From positions 1 through 64,000 of the forward strand of contig JACWER010000001.1 of NCBI GenBank assembly GCA_014653385.1: a stretch of DNA of 64,000 nucleotides. Reading direction: 5' to 3'. The notes beneath the pieces are model-generated. The model ran no database searches, was not told where the DNA came from, and saw only the letters and a list, made by a program, of their open reading frames with translations. Source of the stretch: Pelagibacterales bacterium SAG-MED50. Lineage in GTDB: Bacteria; Pseudomonadota; Alphaproteobacteria; Pelagibacterales; Pelagibacteraceae. The translations under genes and the position numbers were made by a program. Shown in pieces: positions 49,585 to 58,895 of this stretch; the first letter of the stretch is position 1; every line of letters begins with the position of its first letter.

Positions 49585-50229
49585 TTACTTAAACATTTTA
49601 ACTGTATTTATAAAATCAGGTCTAAGGACATATTCAGATCTATGAGAGTATTTAATTTTTTCTAATACATTAATGCCATAAAGCACTTTTCCTATTGGAG
49701 TGTATTCACTTTCAAACAAGGGCTCATCATCAAGAATGATAAAAAATTGACTATCTTCAGTGTCATATTTTAAAGTTCTTGCTAAACCAACTGTACCTTT
49801 TATAAAATTAAACTCAGTATTAACTTCTGATTTGATTGTACCAAGACCTGATTTACCAGTTCCGATCTTTCCATAATCTAATTGGTCTTTTTTACCAAAC
49901 TCAAGGTCACCAGCCTGAACAAGTTTATCTTTGATCACTCTATGAAAAGCTACATTATCATATGCTTTTAAACTAATTAATTTTTTAAATCTTTCAACTC
50001 CGTTTGGAGATATTTCAGGATAAATTTCTATTATAACATTTCCACATTCAGCATTAAGGACAACAATATTATTTGGTTTTTCAAAGTTAAATTTATTTGG
50101 ATCAAAATTTTTTACAAATAAACATTTGTTTTTTATTATAATAGTAAAACTTAAAGCAAAAATTCCAAGTAGAATTAAAAAAATTAAAATTAATTTTTCA
50201 TGAAGTGAGGCTTTAATTTTTTTTATCAT
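49585..50229 (-). CDS. Membrane-anchored cyclophilin-type peptidyl-prolyl isomerase
   Basis: A 214-residue protein. A hydrophobic segment (about 13-31, LILIFLILLGIFALSFTII) after a basic N-terminus looks like an uncleaved anchor. The cyclophilin domain runs from about 50: NIVVLNAECGNVIIEIYPE, VAFHRVIKDKLVQAGDLEFG, FIKGTVGLARTLKYDTEDSQ and FFIILDDEPLF. The FHRV arginine and SQFFI glutamine of the active site are present. The domain should face the periplasm and assist protein folding. It is translated next to the HExxH protein gene (2-base gap), which suggests a shared envelope role. Confidence 0.87.
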   Translation of the reverse strand: MIKKIKASLHEKLILIFLILLGIFALSFTIIIKNKCLFVKNFDPNKFNFEKPNNIVVLNAECGNVIIEIYPEISPNGVERFKKLISLKAYDNVAFHRVIKDKLVQAGDLEFGKKDQLDYGKIGTGKSGLGTIKSEVNTEFNFIKGTVGLARTLKYDTEDSQFFIILDDEPLFESEYTPIGKVLYGINVLEKIKYSHRSEYVLRPDFINTVKMFK

Positions 50230-50231
50230 AT

Positions 50232-50960
50232 CTAAAATACAAAATTATTATCAACTGCATTCAATATATCTTTTATAAATTTTATTTTTTTATTAAGAAT
50301 TTTATCATCTGAATTTTTATATTTTCCAGTTATTAAATGTGAAAATACTTCAGCCATATCTTCCGATGGAGTTGTCATTGAATATTCAGTAAAAAAACCA
50401 TTAGTATTTTTATAAGTATCAAGTCCTAATTTTTTTGAGCAAGTAGAACAATCTGCATATTTAAAATTTGGTTCATTAAATTTTTTCCATTCATCTTCAT
50501 CAAATAAATCCTTAAAACCATCATTAATGATATGAAATAACTCATGGTGTATTACTCTTTCAAAATATTTTTCATTAAATTTTAGATCTATAATTAATGT
50601 TTTCATTACATGATCTGGAATCCCAGCTGTATTTATTCCTGAAATAGATAGGTTTTCACACATAACAATATATTTAAGATTAATTTTTCTTAAAAATTCT
50701 TTTGAATAGAGACTTAAATTTTTAGATATTATTTGATATTTTTTATCGTAAGTCTTCTTATGAGAGTTATTACAGACAATATTTTTTTGAACCCCTAGTC
50801 TAAATGGTTTTGTAGCGTAAAAATATTTTAGTTTATTGGGAGTTTTTAATTCATAGATTTCTAAATTTGGTATTTTGATAATATTATAAATAGAATTGGA
50901 GTTTGCTGAAGTTATCAAAAAAAATGATATTAAAACTAGCTTAAAAATCTTCATAAACAT
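50232..50960 (-). CDS. Secreted HExxH metalloprotease-like protein
   Basis: A 242-residue exported protein with a signal peptide (MFMKIFKLVLISFFLITSANS, or starting at the second Met at 50954). HELFH at 139-143 is a zincin motif in FERVIHHELFHIIND, and a likely third zinc ligand is a glutamate in SEDMAEVFSHLI about 55 residues later. That E..AE.F pattern occurs in gluzincin-like families such as the lethal-factor fold. Cysteines in CNNSH, MCENL and DCSTCSK may form disulfides. I do not recognise a specific family. It probably acts in the periplasm and lies next to a cyclophilin gene. Confidence 0.7.
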   Translation of the reverse strand: MFMKIFKLVLISFFLITSANSNSIYNIIKIPNLEIYELKTPNKLKYFYATKPFRLGVQKNIVCNNSHKKTYDKKYQIISKNLSLYSKEFLRKINLKYIVMCENLSISGINTAGIPDHVMKTLIIDLKFNEKYFERVIHHELFHIINDGFKDLFDEDEWKKFNEPNFKYADCSTCSKKLGLDTYKNTNGFFTEYSMTTPSEDMAEVFSHLITGKYKNSDDKILNKKIKFIKDILNAVDNNFVF

Positions 50961-51010
50961 AATTTAGATGATATTCGATTTAAAAAGAATGTGGTACATT
51001 TTGTTAATAA

Positions 51011-51970
51011 ATGAAAAAAGAACGTAATAAAAATCCAATTCAACCTGTTAGTGGAACAAAAGTTCCAAGATTTGCTGGTCCGTCAACTTTTGCAAGATTG
51101 CCAGAATTAAGAGATGTTGAAAGTTGTGATGTTGCAATTGTAGGAGTTCCATTTGATGCTGGTACAAGTTACAGACCAGGAGCAAGATTTGGACCACAAA
51201 GTATTCGACAAGCATCAAGACACTTAAGAACTAACTATCATCCTAGTTATGATGTGGAGCCTTTTAAAGTTCAACAAGTAGCAGATGCAGGTGACATTAC
51301 TTGCAACCCATTTAGTATTGATGAAGCAATAAAACAAATAGAAGCTGGAGCAACAGACTTATTAAATAAAGTAGGAGGTATAATTAGTTTAGGGGGCGAT
51401 CATACAATTGCTGTACCTCTATTAAGAGCAATTAATAAAAAATGTAATGGACCAGTTTCCCTAGTACATTTTGATGCACATTTAGATACTTGGGATACTT
51501 ATTTTGGAGCTCCTTATACACACGGAACACCTTTTAGAAGAGCAAGAGAAGAGGGATTGTTTTTAGATGATGCTTCAATGCATGTTGGTATTAGAGGGCC
51601 ACTTTATAGTAGAGATGATATTAAAAATGATGAAAGTTTTGGTTTTAAGATAATTCATTGTGATGAATTTCAAACAGAAGGGACAGATAAAATTGCAGAA
51701 AGAATTAAAAAAAGAGTAGGAGATAATCCTCTTTATTTATCAATTGATATTGATGTACTTGATCCTGCTTTTGCACCAGGAACAGGTACACCCGAAATTG
51801 CTGGTATGACTACTAGAGAAATGGTTAATGTTTTAAGAGGTCTTTCAGGATTAAATCTAGTTTCTGCAGATGTGGTTGAAGTTTCACCTGCATACGATCA
51901 TGCAGAAGTAACCTCTTTAGCTGCTGCAACAATAGTTTACGAATTGACTAATTTATTTGCAAAAACATAA
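51011..51970 (+). CDS. speB: Agmatinase/ureohydrolase family enzyme
   Basis: A 319-residue ureohydrolase with all manganese motifs: SLGGDHTIAVPLL, SLVHFDAHLDTWD and LSIDIDVLDPAFAPGTGTPE. The N-terminus VGVPFDAGTSYRPGARFGP is typical of agmatinase and guanidinobutyrase. It releases urea from agmatine or another guanidino compound. The aldehyde dehydrogenase gene follows after 20 bases, which would suit oxidation of a guanidino- or amino-aldehyde in the same pathway. Agmatine, guanidinobutyrate and related substrates cannot be separated by eye. Confidence 0.87.
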   Translation: MKKERNKNPIQPVSGTKVPRFAGPSTFARLPELRDVESCDVAIVGVPFDAGTSYRPGARFGPQSIRQASRHLRTNYHPSYDVEPFKVQQVADAGDITCNPFSIDEAIKQIEAGATDLLNKVGGIISLGGDHTIAVPLLRAINKKCNGPVSLVHFDAHLDTWDTYFGAPYTHGTPFRRAREEGLFLDDASMHVGIRGPLYSRDDIKNDESFGFKIIHCDEFQTEGTDKIAERIKKRVGDNPLYLSIDIDVLDPAFAPGTGTPEIAGMTTREMVNVLRGLSGLNLVSADVVEVSPAYDHAEVTSLAAATIVYELTNLFAKT

Positions 51971-51990
51971 AGAAAGGATAGTTTCAAAAC

Positions 51991-53424
51991 ATGTTAGATA
52001 AAAAAGATTTTTATATAAATGGGCAGTGGGTTAAGCCAAATAGCTCTGAAGAAATTAAAGTAATTGATCCTGCAACTGAGGATAATTGTGCAGTTATCAC
52101 TTTAGGAAATAAAGCTGATGTTGATATGGCTGTTAATGCAGCTAAAGATGCCTATCAGTCTTGGGCCTTTTCATCTAAAGAGGAAAGAATTGGATTATTA
52201 GAAAAACTATATGAAAATTATAAAAAAAGATGGTCAGATATTGCAGAGACTATAACTCTAGAAATGGGTGCACCCAAAGATTTCGCAACAAAGTTGCAAG
52301 CAGGTACTGGGGCAAGCCATATTAAATCTTTTATAAGATATTTAAAAAATTTTGAATTTGAAAAACCATTAGGTGAACATGCTCCTAATCAAAGACTAAT
52401 TTATGAACCCAAAGGTGTTTGTGCATTAATTACACCATGGAATTGGCCAATGAATCAAGTGTGTTTAAAAGTAATGCCAGCAATCGCATCAGGGTGTACT
52501 ATGGTTTTAAAACCATCAGAGTTAGCGCCTCTATCTTCAATGATACTTGCTGAAATTATTGATGAAGTAAAATTTCCAAAAGGAGTATTTAATTTAGTTA
52601 ATGGTGATGGAGCAACAACAGGTGATGCTTTAACAAGTCATCAAGATATTAATATGATTTCTTTTACAGGATCAACAAGAGCAGGAGCTCTAATTTCACA
52701 AAATGCTGCTAAAGATTTTAAAAGAGTAAGTTTAGAGCTGGGTGGCAAAGGAGCAAACATAATTTTTAAAGATGCTGATCCAGAGGCTATCGAAAGAGGT
52801 GCTCTTAGATGTTTTAGAAATTCAGGACAATCCTGTAATGCACCAACTAGAATGCTAGTAGAAAAATCTATGTATAACGAGGCTATTGAAAGATTAAAAA
52901 AATATACTGAAAGTTTTGAAGTTGGCGATCCTAAAAAAGAAGGTGAACATATTGGTCCAGTTATTTCAGAGGCTCAATATTCTAAAATACAAACCTTAAT
53001 ACAAAAGGGTATAGACGAAGGTGCAAAATTAGTTGCTGGAGGAACAGGTAAACCAGAAGGTTTAGATAAAGGTTATTTTGTTAAACCAACAGTATTTGCT
53101 GACGTTAATAATGATATGGAGGTAGCAAGAACAGAAATTTTTGGACCTGTTCTATCTGTTATCCCATTTGAAACAGAAGAAGATGCGATCAAAATTGCAA
53201 ATGATACTGCTTATGGATTGACAAACTATATCCAAACGCAAGATACAGAAAAAGTTCAAAGAGTTGCTAGAAAATTGAGATCTGGAATGGTTGATGTAAA
53301 TGGAGCTGGGATTGCTGTTGACGCACCCTTTGGTGGTTTCAAACATTCAGGAATAGGTCGTGAAGCAGGTGCACATGGTCTAGAGGAATTTTTGGAAGTA
53401 AAAGCAGTAGGTGGTTGGAGTTAA
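51991..53424 (+). CDS. NAD(P)-dependent aldehyde dehydrogenase
   Basis: A 477-residue aldehyde dehydrogenase. Catalytic cysteine is in FRNSGQSCNAPTRM and the general-base glutamate in SLELGGKGANIIF; cofactor binding is in TPWNWPMNQ and FTGSTRAG. The length is normal. AAAGGA lies upstream of the ATG. It follows the ureohydrolase gene and so may oxidise gamma-guanidinobutyraldehyde, aminobutyraldehyde or a similar aldehyde. Its stop overlaps the convergent ArgE-like gene by 4 bases. Confidence 0.9.
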   Translation: MLDKKDFYINGQWVKPNSSEEIKVIDPATEDNCAVITLGNKADVDMAVNAAKDAYQSWAFSSKEERIGLLEKLYENYKKRWSDIAETITLEMGAPKDFATKLQAGTGASHIKSFIRYLKNFEFEKPLGEHAPNQRLIYEPKGVCALITPWNWPMNQVCLKVMPAIASGCTMVLKPSELAPLSSMILAEIIDEVKFPKGVFNLVNGDGATTGDALTSHQDINMISFTGSTRAGALISQNAAKDFKRVSLELGGKGANIIFKDADPEAIERGALRCFRNSGQSCNAPTRMLVEKSMYNEAIERLKKYTESFEVGDPKKEGEHIGPVISEAQYSKIQTLIQKGIDEGAKLVAGGTGKPEGLDKGYFVKPTVFADVNNDMEVARTEIFGPVLSVIPFETEEDAIKIANDTAYGLTNYIQTQDTEKVQRVARKLRSGMVDVNGAGIAVDAPFGGFKHSGIGREAGAHGLEEFLEVKAVGGWS

Positions 53425-54620
53425 TTTAAATTAGAACTTTCTTTAATTCCATCAAGAAGCTTTAAACATTTTTTTAATTCATCTAAAACTATAAACTCAT
53501 CAATTTTATGAGCTTGTTCAATTGATCCAGGACCACAAACAACAGTACTAATTCCAATTTCTTGAAATAAACCTGCTTCAGTTCCAAAAGAAACTACTTG
53601 TCTAGAATTGTCACCTGTTAGGCTTGAGATAAATTCACAAGCATCTGACTTATCTTCTCTATCAAATCCAACTATTTCACCGATGATATTTTTTTCAATT
53701 GAAGCATTTATAAAAATTTTTTTCATATCTGGAAGTAATACTTCATTTGCATATTTATCTATTTCTTGATTTAAAAATATTCCATCTTCTTTCACTACAG
53801 GTCTTGTTTCCCAATTAACATGACATTTATCTGCTATTACATTGTGAGCAATACCACCAAATATACCACCAATTGATAGTGTAGAGTGAGGTGGGTCAAA
53901 AATAGAGTCTTTAGGTTCTCTTTCCTTAAGTTTTTCTCTTAATTCAATTAATTTATTTACATATCTTGATGCGTATTCAACAGCACTTACACCTTTGTGA
54001 GGCGCAGAACTGTGTCCTGCCAAACCTTTAAAATAAGTTGTATATTCGTAACACCCTTTGTGGGCATCAATAATTTTCATATTAGTTGGTTCTCCAACAA
54101 TACAAATACCATCCTTAATATTTCTTCTTTTCAATTCTTCAATTAATATAGGAGCTCCTATACATGCTGTTTCCTCATCAAACGTAAAAGAAAAATGAAT
54201 ATCTCTATCTAAATTGGATTTTGAGTAGATAGGTGCATAAGCTAAAGCGCATGCAATAAATCCCTTCATATCACAAGAACCTCTTCCAAATAACTTATCT
54301 TCTTTAATTGTTGCAATAAATGGATCTGAGCTCCAACCTTTTGAAACTGGAACAACATCAGTATGGCCTGATAAAATTATTGGTTTTTTATTGTTTGAAT
54401 TTTTAGCTTTAAGTGTTGCAAATAGATTTACTCTTTTTTTTTCATCATCGTAGGTTCTAAAAGAAGTAGCACCTAGTTTTTTTAAGATATCATCACAGTA
54501 GTCAATTAAAGCAGTATTATCCTCTCCAGATATAGTTTTAAAACCAATTAAGTCTGTTAAAATTTTAACAGACTTATTAAATAAAAGGTCTGAATTATTT
54601 TCTGTACTCATATTTTTCAT
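53421..54620 (-). CDS. argE: ArgE-like M20 metallopeptidase (acetylornithine deacetylase family)
   Basis: A 399-residue M20 zinc amidohydrolase. Metal and catalytic motifs are LSGHTDVVPVSKGW, LFGRGSCDMKGFIA, FTFDEETACIGA and the dimerisation-domain AGHSSAPHKGVSAVEYA. The match to ArgE is good and arginine biosynthesis is the conventional role. In this neighbourhood of ureohydrolase and, 30 kb away, an ectoine-hydrolase-like gene, deacetylation of another N-acetyl diamino acid (such as N-acetyl-diaminobutyrate) is possible. An internal ATG at 54611 is an alternative start. Confidence 0.85.
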   Translation of the reverse strand: MKNMSTENNSDLLFNKSVKILTDLIGFKTISGEDNTALIDYCDDILKKLGATSFRTYDDEKKRVNLFATLKAKNSNNKKPIILSGHTDVVPVSKGWSSDPFIATIKEDKLFGRGSCDMKGFIACALAYAPIYSKSNLDRDIHFSFTFDEETACIGAPILIEELKRRNIKDGICIVGEPTNMKIIDAHKGCYEYTTYFKGLAGHSSAPHKGVSAVEYASRYVNKLIELREKLKEREPKDSIFDPPHSTLSIGGIFGGIAHNVIADKCHVNWETRPVVKEDGIFLNQEIDKYANEVLLPDMKKIFINASIEKNIIGEIVGFDREDKSDACEFISSLTGDNSRQVVSFGTEAGLFQEIGISTVVCGPGSIEQAHKIDEFIVLDELKKCLKLLDGIKESSNLN

Positions 54621-54638
54621 CTATTATATATTAATTAT

Positions 54639-54980
54639 ATGAAAGAACAAATTACCTTTGATGATTTTGACAAAGTAGATATTCGAGTTGGAACAGTAAT
54701 CTCAGTTAAAAAAAATGAAAAAGCTAGAAAACCATCGTTAGTGGTAGAAGTTGATTTTGGTGAGGAAATTGGAATTAAACAATCATCAGCTCAGATTACG
54801 CATTACTATACAGAGGAAAATTTGAAGGGCAAACAAGTGATTGGAGTGTGCAATTTTGCTGAAAAAAATATTGCTGGTGTAGTTTCACAAGTTCTAATTT
54901 TAGGATCAATTGATAAAGAAGGAAAAGTAATATTAGTTCATCCTTCTCAAAAATCTGAGAATGGATTGCCAATCGCTTAA
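54639..54980 (+). CDS. csaA: tRNA-binding domain protein, CsaA-like
   Basis: A 113-residue single OB-fold protein matching the tRNA-binding domain of CsaA and of the C-terminus of methionyl-tRNA synthetase. DFDKVDIRVGTVISVKKNEKARKPS opens the fold, and IKQSSAQITHYYTEENLKGKQVIGVCNF and VSQVLILG are typical. CsaA proteins have been described as chaperone-like or tRNA-binding. It diverges from the ArgE-like gene across only 18 bases and precedes the LysE gene by 3 bases. Confidence 0.85.
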   Translation: MKEQITFDDFDKVDIRVGTVISVKKNEKARKPSLVVEVDFGEEIGIKQSSAQITHYYTEENLKGKQVIGVCNFAEKNIAGVVSQVLILGSIDKEGKVILVHPSQKSENGLPIA

Positions 54981-54983
54981 TAA

Positions 54984-55577
54984 ATGCATCCAGAAATTTT
55001 ATCTATAACATTATTTGGAATTGTAGCTGCATTCACTCCAGGCCCAAATAATTTTGTTGCGTTTTACTCTGGTTTCAATTTTGGGATAAAAAGAACACTG
55101 CCACATATACTTGGTGTTACCTTTGGTTTCCCTTTTCTTTTATTATGTGTGGCTTTAGGGTTAGTTAATATATTTAAACTTTATCCATTAATTCAAGTAG
55201 TATTAAAGTATTTAGGAACAATATTTTTAATTTATTTAGCATATAAAATTTCATTTTCAGGATCACAAAATCAAGAAAATAAAAATATAAATCCTGTAAG
55301 GTTTATAGAGACATTTATTTTTCAATTTTTAAACCCTAAAGCTGTAATTGCTTCAATAATTGTTGTTTCTACATACATAAATCCAGGTGAAAATTTTGTA
55401 AATTACACGACTCAAATTATTATTTTAGCTTTACTGGTTTCTGTCACTAGCATCACCCTCTGGACATTTTTAGGTAAATTTCTTAGGAAATACGCGACAA
55501 ATCAGAAATTTATTAATTATTTTAATTATGCTATGTCACTGCTTCTTTTATTAAGCATAATAACTTTTTATTTATAA
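54984..55577 (+). CDS. LysE/RhtB-family amino-acid exporter
   Basis: A 197-residue inner-membrane protein with six predicted segments. The family signature TPGPNNFVAFYSGFNFGIKR lies near the N-terminus, and FQFLNPKAVIASIIVVSTY in segment 3-4 is typical. It exports amino acids or related metabolites; the substrate is unknown. It sits directly before aconitase (1-base gap), a compact arrangement rather than clear functional coupling. Confidence 0.88.
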   Translation: MHPEILSITLFGIVAAFTPGPNNFVAFYSGFNFGIKRTLPHILGVTFGFPFLLLCVALGLVNIFKLYPLIQVVLKYLGTIFLIYLAYKISFSGSQNQENKNINPVRFIETFIFQFLNPKAVIASIIVVSTYINPGENFVNYTTQIIILALLVSVTSITLWTFLGKFLRKYATNQKFINYFNYAMSLLLLLSIITFYL

Positions 55578-55578
55578 C

Positions 55579-58248
55579 ATGACTCCGGGAACAAAAAATT
55601 CTTATAAATCTTTAGCTAATATTTCTGTTGGAGACAAAAATTATAAATTTTATTCTCTAAAAAATGCTGAGCAAAATGGTCTTGAGGGTATATCAAAATT
55701 ACCAAAATCTTTAAAAGTTCTCTTAGAAAATCTACTAAGATATGAAGATGATTTGTCAGTAAATAAAAACCAAATTGAATCGATCAAAGAGTGGTTAAAA
55801 TCAAAAAAATCAAATACTGAAATTGCATATCGACCAGCTAGAGTTTTGCTACAAGATTATACAGGTATTCCAGCTGTAGCTGATTTGGCAGCGATGAGAG
55901 AAGCTGTAAAAGACAAAAATAAAGACCCGAATACTATTAACCCATTATCAGCTGTTGATCTTGTAATCGATCACTCTGTTCAAGTAGATCAATCTGCAAA
56001 ATCAGATTCTTTTGAAAATAATGTTGATATAGAATTTCAAAGAAATGGAGAAAGATATTCTTTTTTAAAATGGGGGCAACAAGCATTTAATAATTTTAGA
56101 ATAGTTCCACCTGGAACTGGAATTTGTCATCAAGTAAACTTGGAATATTTATCAAAAGTAGTTTGGTCAGAAGAATTTGAAGGAGATAAATATTTATTTC
56201 CAGACACTTTAGTTGGTACTGATAGCCATACCACAATGGTTAATGGGTTGTCAGTATTAGGTTGGGGTGTTGGAGGAATAGAGGCTGAAGCGGGTATGTT
56301 GGGTCAACCAATTTCAATGCTAATTCCTGAAGTTGTAGGTTTTGAAGTTACAAATAAAATGCCAGAGGGAACAACAGCAACTGATTTAGTTTTAACAGTT
56401 GTTAAGATGTTAAGAGATAAAGGAGTAGTTGGAAAATTTGTTGAATTTTATGGCGAAGGTTTAAAAAACTTAACTCTTGCTGATAGAGCAACAATTGCAA
56501 ACATGGCTCCAGAATATGGCGCAACATGTGGTTTTTTTCCAATTGATGATGAAACATTAAAATATCTAAAATTCTCTGGAAGAGATCAGCATACGGTTGA
56601 TGTAGTTGAACACTATGCAAAAGAACAAGGTTTATGGGCAAGTGATGAAATAGAATTTACTGATACTATCTCTTTAGATATGTCTACAGTAGTTCCAACA
56701 ATTTCTGGACCTAAAAGACCTCAAGATAAAGTTTTATTAACAGATGCACCAACTTCATTTAAAAAAGTTTTAGAAGATGCAACAAATAAGAAAGATCACT
56801 CAGTTTCAAAAGTTTCAAATACAGATTATGAAATTAGGGATGGTTCAATTTTAATTGCTGCAATTACTTCTTGCACCAACACCTCAAATCCAAATGTTTT
56901 AATTGGAGCTGGGTTACTTGCAAAAAAAGCTGTTGAATTAGGATTAGAAGTAAAACCTTGGGTTAAAACATCTTTAGCACCAGGTTCTCAGGTAGTAACT
57001 GATTATTTAGCAAAAGCTGGATTAAACACTTATCTTGATAAACTAGGTTTTAATCTTGTGGGCTATGGTTGTACAACATGTATTGGAAATTCAGGACCAT
57101 TGCCTGGAAATATAGTAGATGCAATTCAAAAAGAAAATATTTATGCAGTTTCCGTTTTATCTGGAAATAGAAATTTTGAAGGAAGAATATCTCCTCATAT
57201 TAAAGCAAATTATTTAGCCTCCCCTCCATTAGTTGTAGCTTACGCATTAGCTGGACACATGGAAGTTGATTTATATAAAGACGCTCTTGGAAAAGATAAA
57301 GATGGCAATGATATTTACTTAAAAGACATCTGGCCATCTAATAAAGAAATTGAAGACACTTTAAAACAATCTTTAAACGCTGAAATGTTTATTCAAAGAT
57401 ATTCAAATGTTTCAGAGGGACCCAGCCAATGGCAAAAAATTAAAACGGAAGAAAGCAGTATTTACAGTTGGGATGAAGGATCAACATATGTAAAAAAACC
57501 TCCTTTCTTTGATAACTTATCAGATGAACCAGAAGGATTTAAGGAAATTAAAGATGCAAGACCTTTATTAATCTTAGGAGATATGGTTACAACAGATCAC
57601 ATTTCGCCAGCAGGGAATATTCAAAAAGAAAGTCCAACTGGAGAATATTTTATGGAACACCAAATACTACCCAAAGATTATAATTCTTATGGATCAAGAA
57701 GAGGAAATCATGAAGTAATGATGAGAGGAACTTTTGCAAATATTAGAATTAAAAATGAGATGGCACCAGGAACAGAAGGTGGATTTACCAAGATTTATCC
57801 TGAAGAAAAAGTATTACCTGTTTATGATGCGGTTGTAGAATATAAAAAAAGAGGTACTGATTTAGTTGTCATAGGTGGTAAAGAGTATGGAACTGGATCC
57901 TCAAGAGATTGGGCAGCTAAGGGAACAAAATTATTAGGAGTTAAAGCAGTTATCGCCGAAAGTTTTGAGCGTATTCATAGGTCAAATTTAATAGGAATGG
58001 GAATTCTACCTCTGCAATTTACAAATGATGTAAATAGAAAAAATCTAAACTTAATTGGTTCAGAATTAATTAGTGTTCTTGATGTTGAAAAAGGTATTAA
58101 TCCATCTGATGAAGTAACAATTGAGATAAAATATGCTTCAGGGGATATCAAAAAGGTTAAAACTTTATGCAGAATTGATACTAAAAATGAATTAGAATAC
58201 TATAAAAATGGAGGCATACTCCAATATGTTTTAAGGAACATGATTTAG
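55579..58248 (+). CDS. acnA: Aconitate hydratase A
   Basis: An 889-residue AcnA/IRP-type aconitase converting citrate to isocitrate in the TCA cycle. The [4Fe-4S] cysteines are in AITSCTNTSNPNVL and YGCTTCIGNSGPLPGN. HQVNLEYLSKVVW and PDTLVGTDSHTTMVNGL are conserved substrate-site blocks, and the swivelling C-terminal domain contains VVIGGKEYGTGSSRDWAAKG. Length and motifs are complete. It is followed 2 bases later by the YfgM-like gene. Confidence 0.96.
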   Translation: MTPGTKNSYKSLANISVGDKNYKFYSLKNAEQNGLEGISKLPKSLKVLLENLLRYEDDLSVNKNQIESIKEWLKSKKSNTEIAYRPARVLLQDYTGIPAVADLAAMREAVKDKNKDPNTINPLSAVDLVIDHSVQVDQSAKSDSFENNVDIEFQRNGERYSFLKWGQQAFNNFRIVPPGTGICHQVNLEYLSKVVWSEEFEGDKYLFPDTLVGTDSHTTMVNGLSVLGWGVGGIEAEAGMLGQPISMLIPEVVGFEVTNKMPEGTTATDLVLTVVKMLRDKGVVGKFVEFYGEGLKNLTLADRATIANMAPEYGATCGFFPIDDETLKYLKFSGRDQHTVDVVEHYAKEQGLWASDEIEFTDTISLDMSTVVPTISGPKRPQDKVLLTDAPTSFKKVLEDATNKKDHSVSKVSNTDYEIRDGSILIAAITSCTNTSNPNVLIGAGLLAKKAVELGLEVKPWVKTSLAPGSQVVTDYLAKAGLNTYLDKLGFNLVGYGCTTCIGNSGPLPGNIVDAIQKENIYAVSVLSGNRNFEGRISPHIKANYLASPPLVVAYALAGHMEVDLYKDALGKDKDGNDIYLKDIWPSNKEIEDTLKQSLNAEMFIQRYSNVSEGPSQWQKIKTEESSIYSWDEGSTYVKKPPFFDNLSDEPEGFKEIKDARPLLILGDMVTTDHISPAGNIQKESPTGEYFMEHQILPKDYNSYGSRRGNHEVMMRGTFANIRIKNEMAPGTEGGFTKIYPEEKVLPVYDAVVEYKKRGTDLVVIGGKEYGTGSSRDWAAKGTKLLGVKAVIAESFERIHRSNLIGMGILPLQFTNDVNRKNLNLIGSELISVLDVEKGINPSDEVTIEIKYASGDIKKVKTLCRIDTKNELEYYKNGGILQYVLRNMI

Positions 58249-58250
58249 TT

Positions 58251-58895
58251 ATGGAAGAAGATATTTCAATCATAAATAGCAACACAAGAAATGAAAAAGT
58301 AAGAAACTTTTTTGTTAATAATAAAAATAAAATTATCTCAACAATAGTAATTTTGATTATTATTCTTGCAGGCACTTATGGTTTTGACAGCTATAAAACT
58401 AATAAGAAAAAGGAAATCTCTAATAAATTTAATTCAACTACTTTAACCCATTCTGAAAGTGCAAAAGAAATAACAGTTCGAAATTTAGTTGAAATTATTA
58501 ATGAACAAGACCCAACGTATTCACCTTTATCTCTCTATTTTATAATCGATAACAATCTAATTTCTAATCAAAGTGAAATAAACAGTTATTTTGATACTGT
58601 GATTAAAAAAACTTCGCTCGATGAAGAAATTAAAAACTTAGTTATTTATAAAAAAGCATTATTTAACTCCGATCAGGCTCAAGAAAGTGAACTACTGAAA
58701 ATTTTAAATCCATTGATTAATTCTAAAAGTGTATGGAAATCCCATGCTTTATATTTAATGGCTGAGTATTTCTATTCTAAAGATCAAAAACAAAAATCTA
58801 AAGAATTTTTCAATCAAATTGCTAATTTAGGGGACGCTAATCCAGACATAAAGCTTCAAGCACAAAAAAGATTGAATAGAGATTTGAGTGATTAG
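58251..58895 (+). CDS. YfgM-like single-pass inner-membrane protein
   Basis: A 214-residue protein with a cytoplasmic N-terminus of about 24 residues, one membrane segment (about 25-41, IISTIVILIIILAGTYGF) and a helical, TPR-like periplasmic region (YKKALFNSDQAQESELLKIL, ALYLMAEYFYSKDQKQKSKEFF). Its position directly before a BamB-like gene, overlapping it by 8 bases, matches the yfgM-bamB order of many proteobacteria. YfgM associates with the Sec translocon and periplasmic chaperones; function here is inferred from topology and context. Confidence 0.75.
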   Translation: MEEDISIINSNTRNEKVRNFFVNNKNKIISTIVILIIILAGTYGFDSYKTNKKKEISNKFNSTTLTHSESAKEITVRNLVEIINEQDPTYSPLSLYFIIDNNLISNQSEINSYFDTVIKKTSLDEEIKNLVIYKKALFNSDQAQESELLKILNPLINSKSVWKSHALYLMAEYFYSKDQKQKSKEFFNQIANLGDANPDIKLQAQKRLNRDLSD

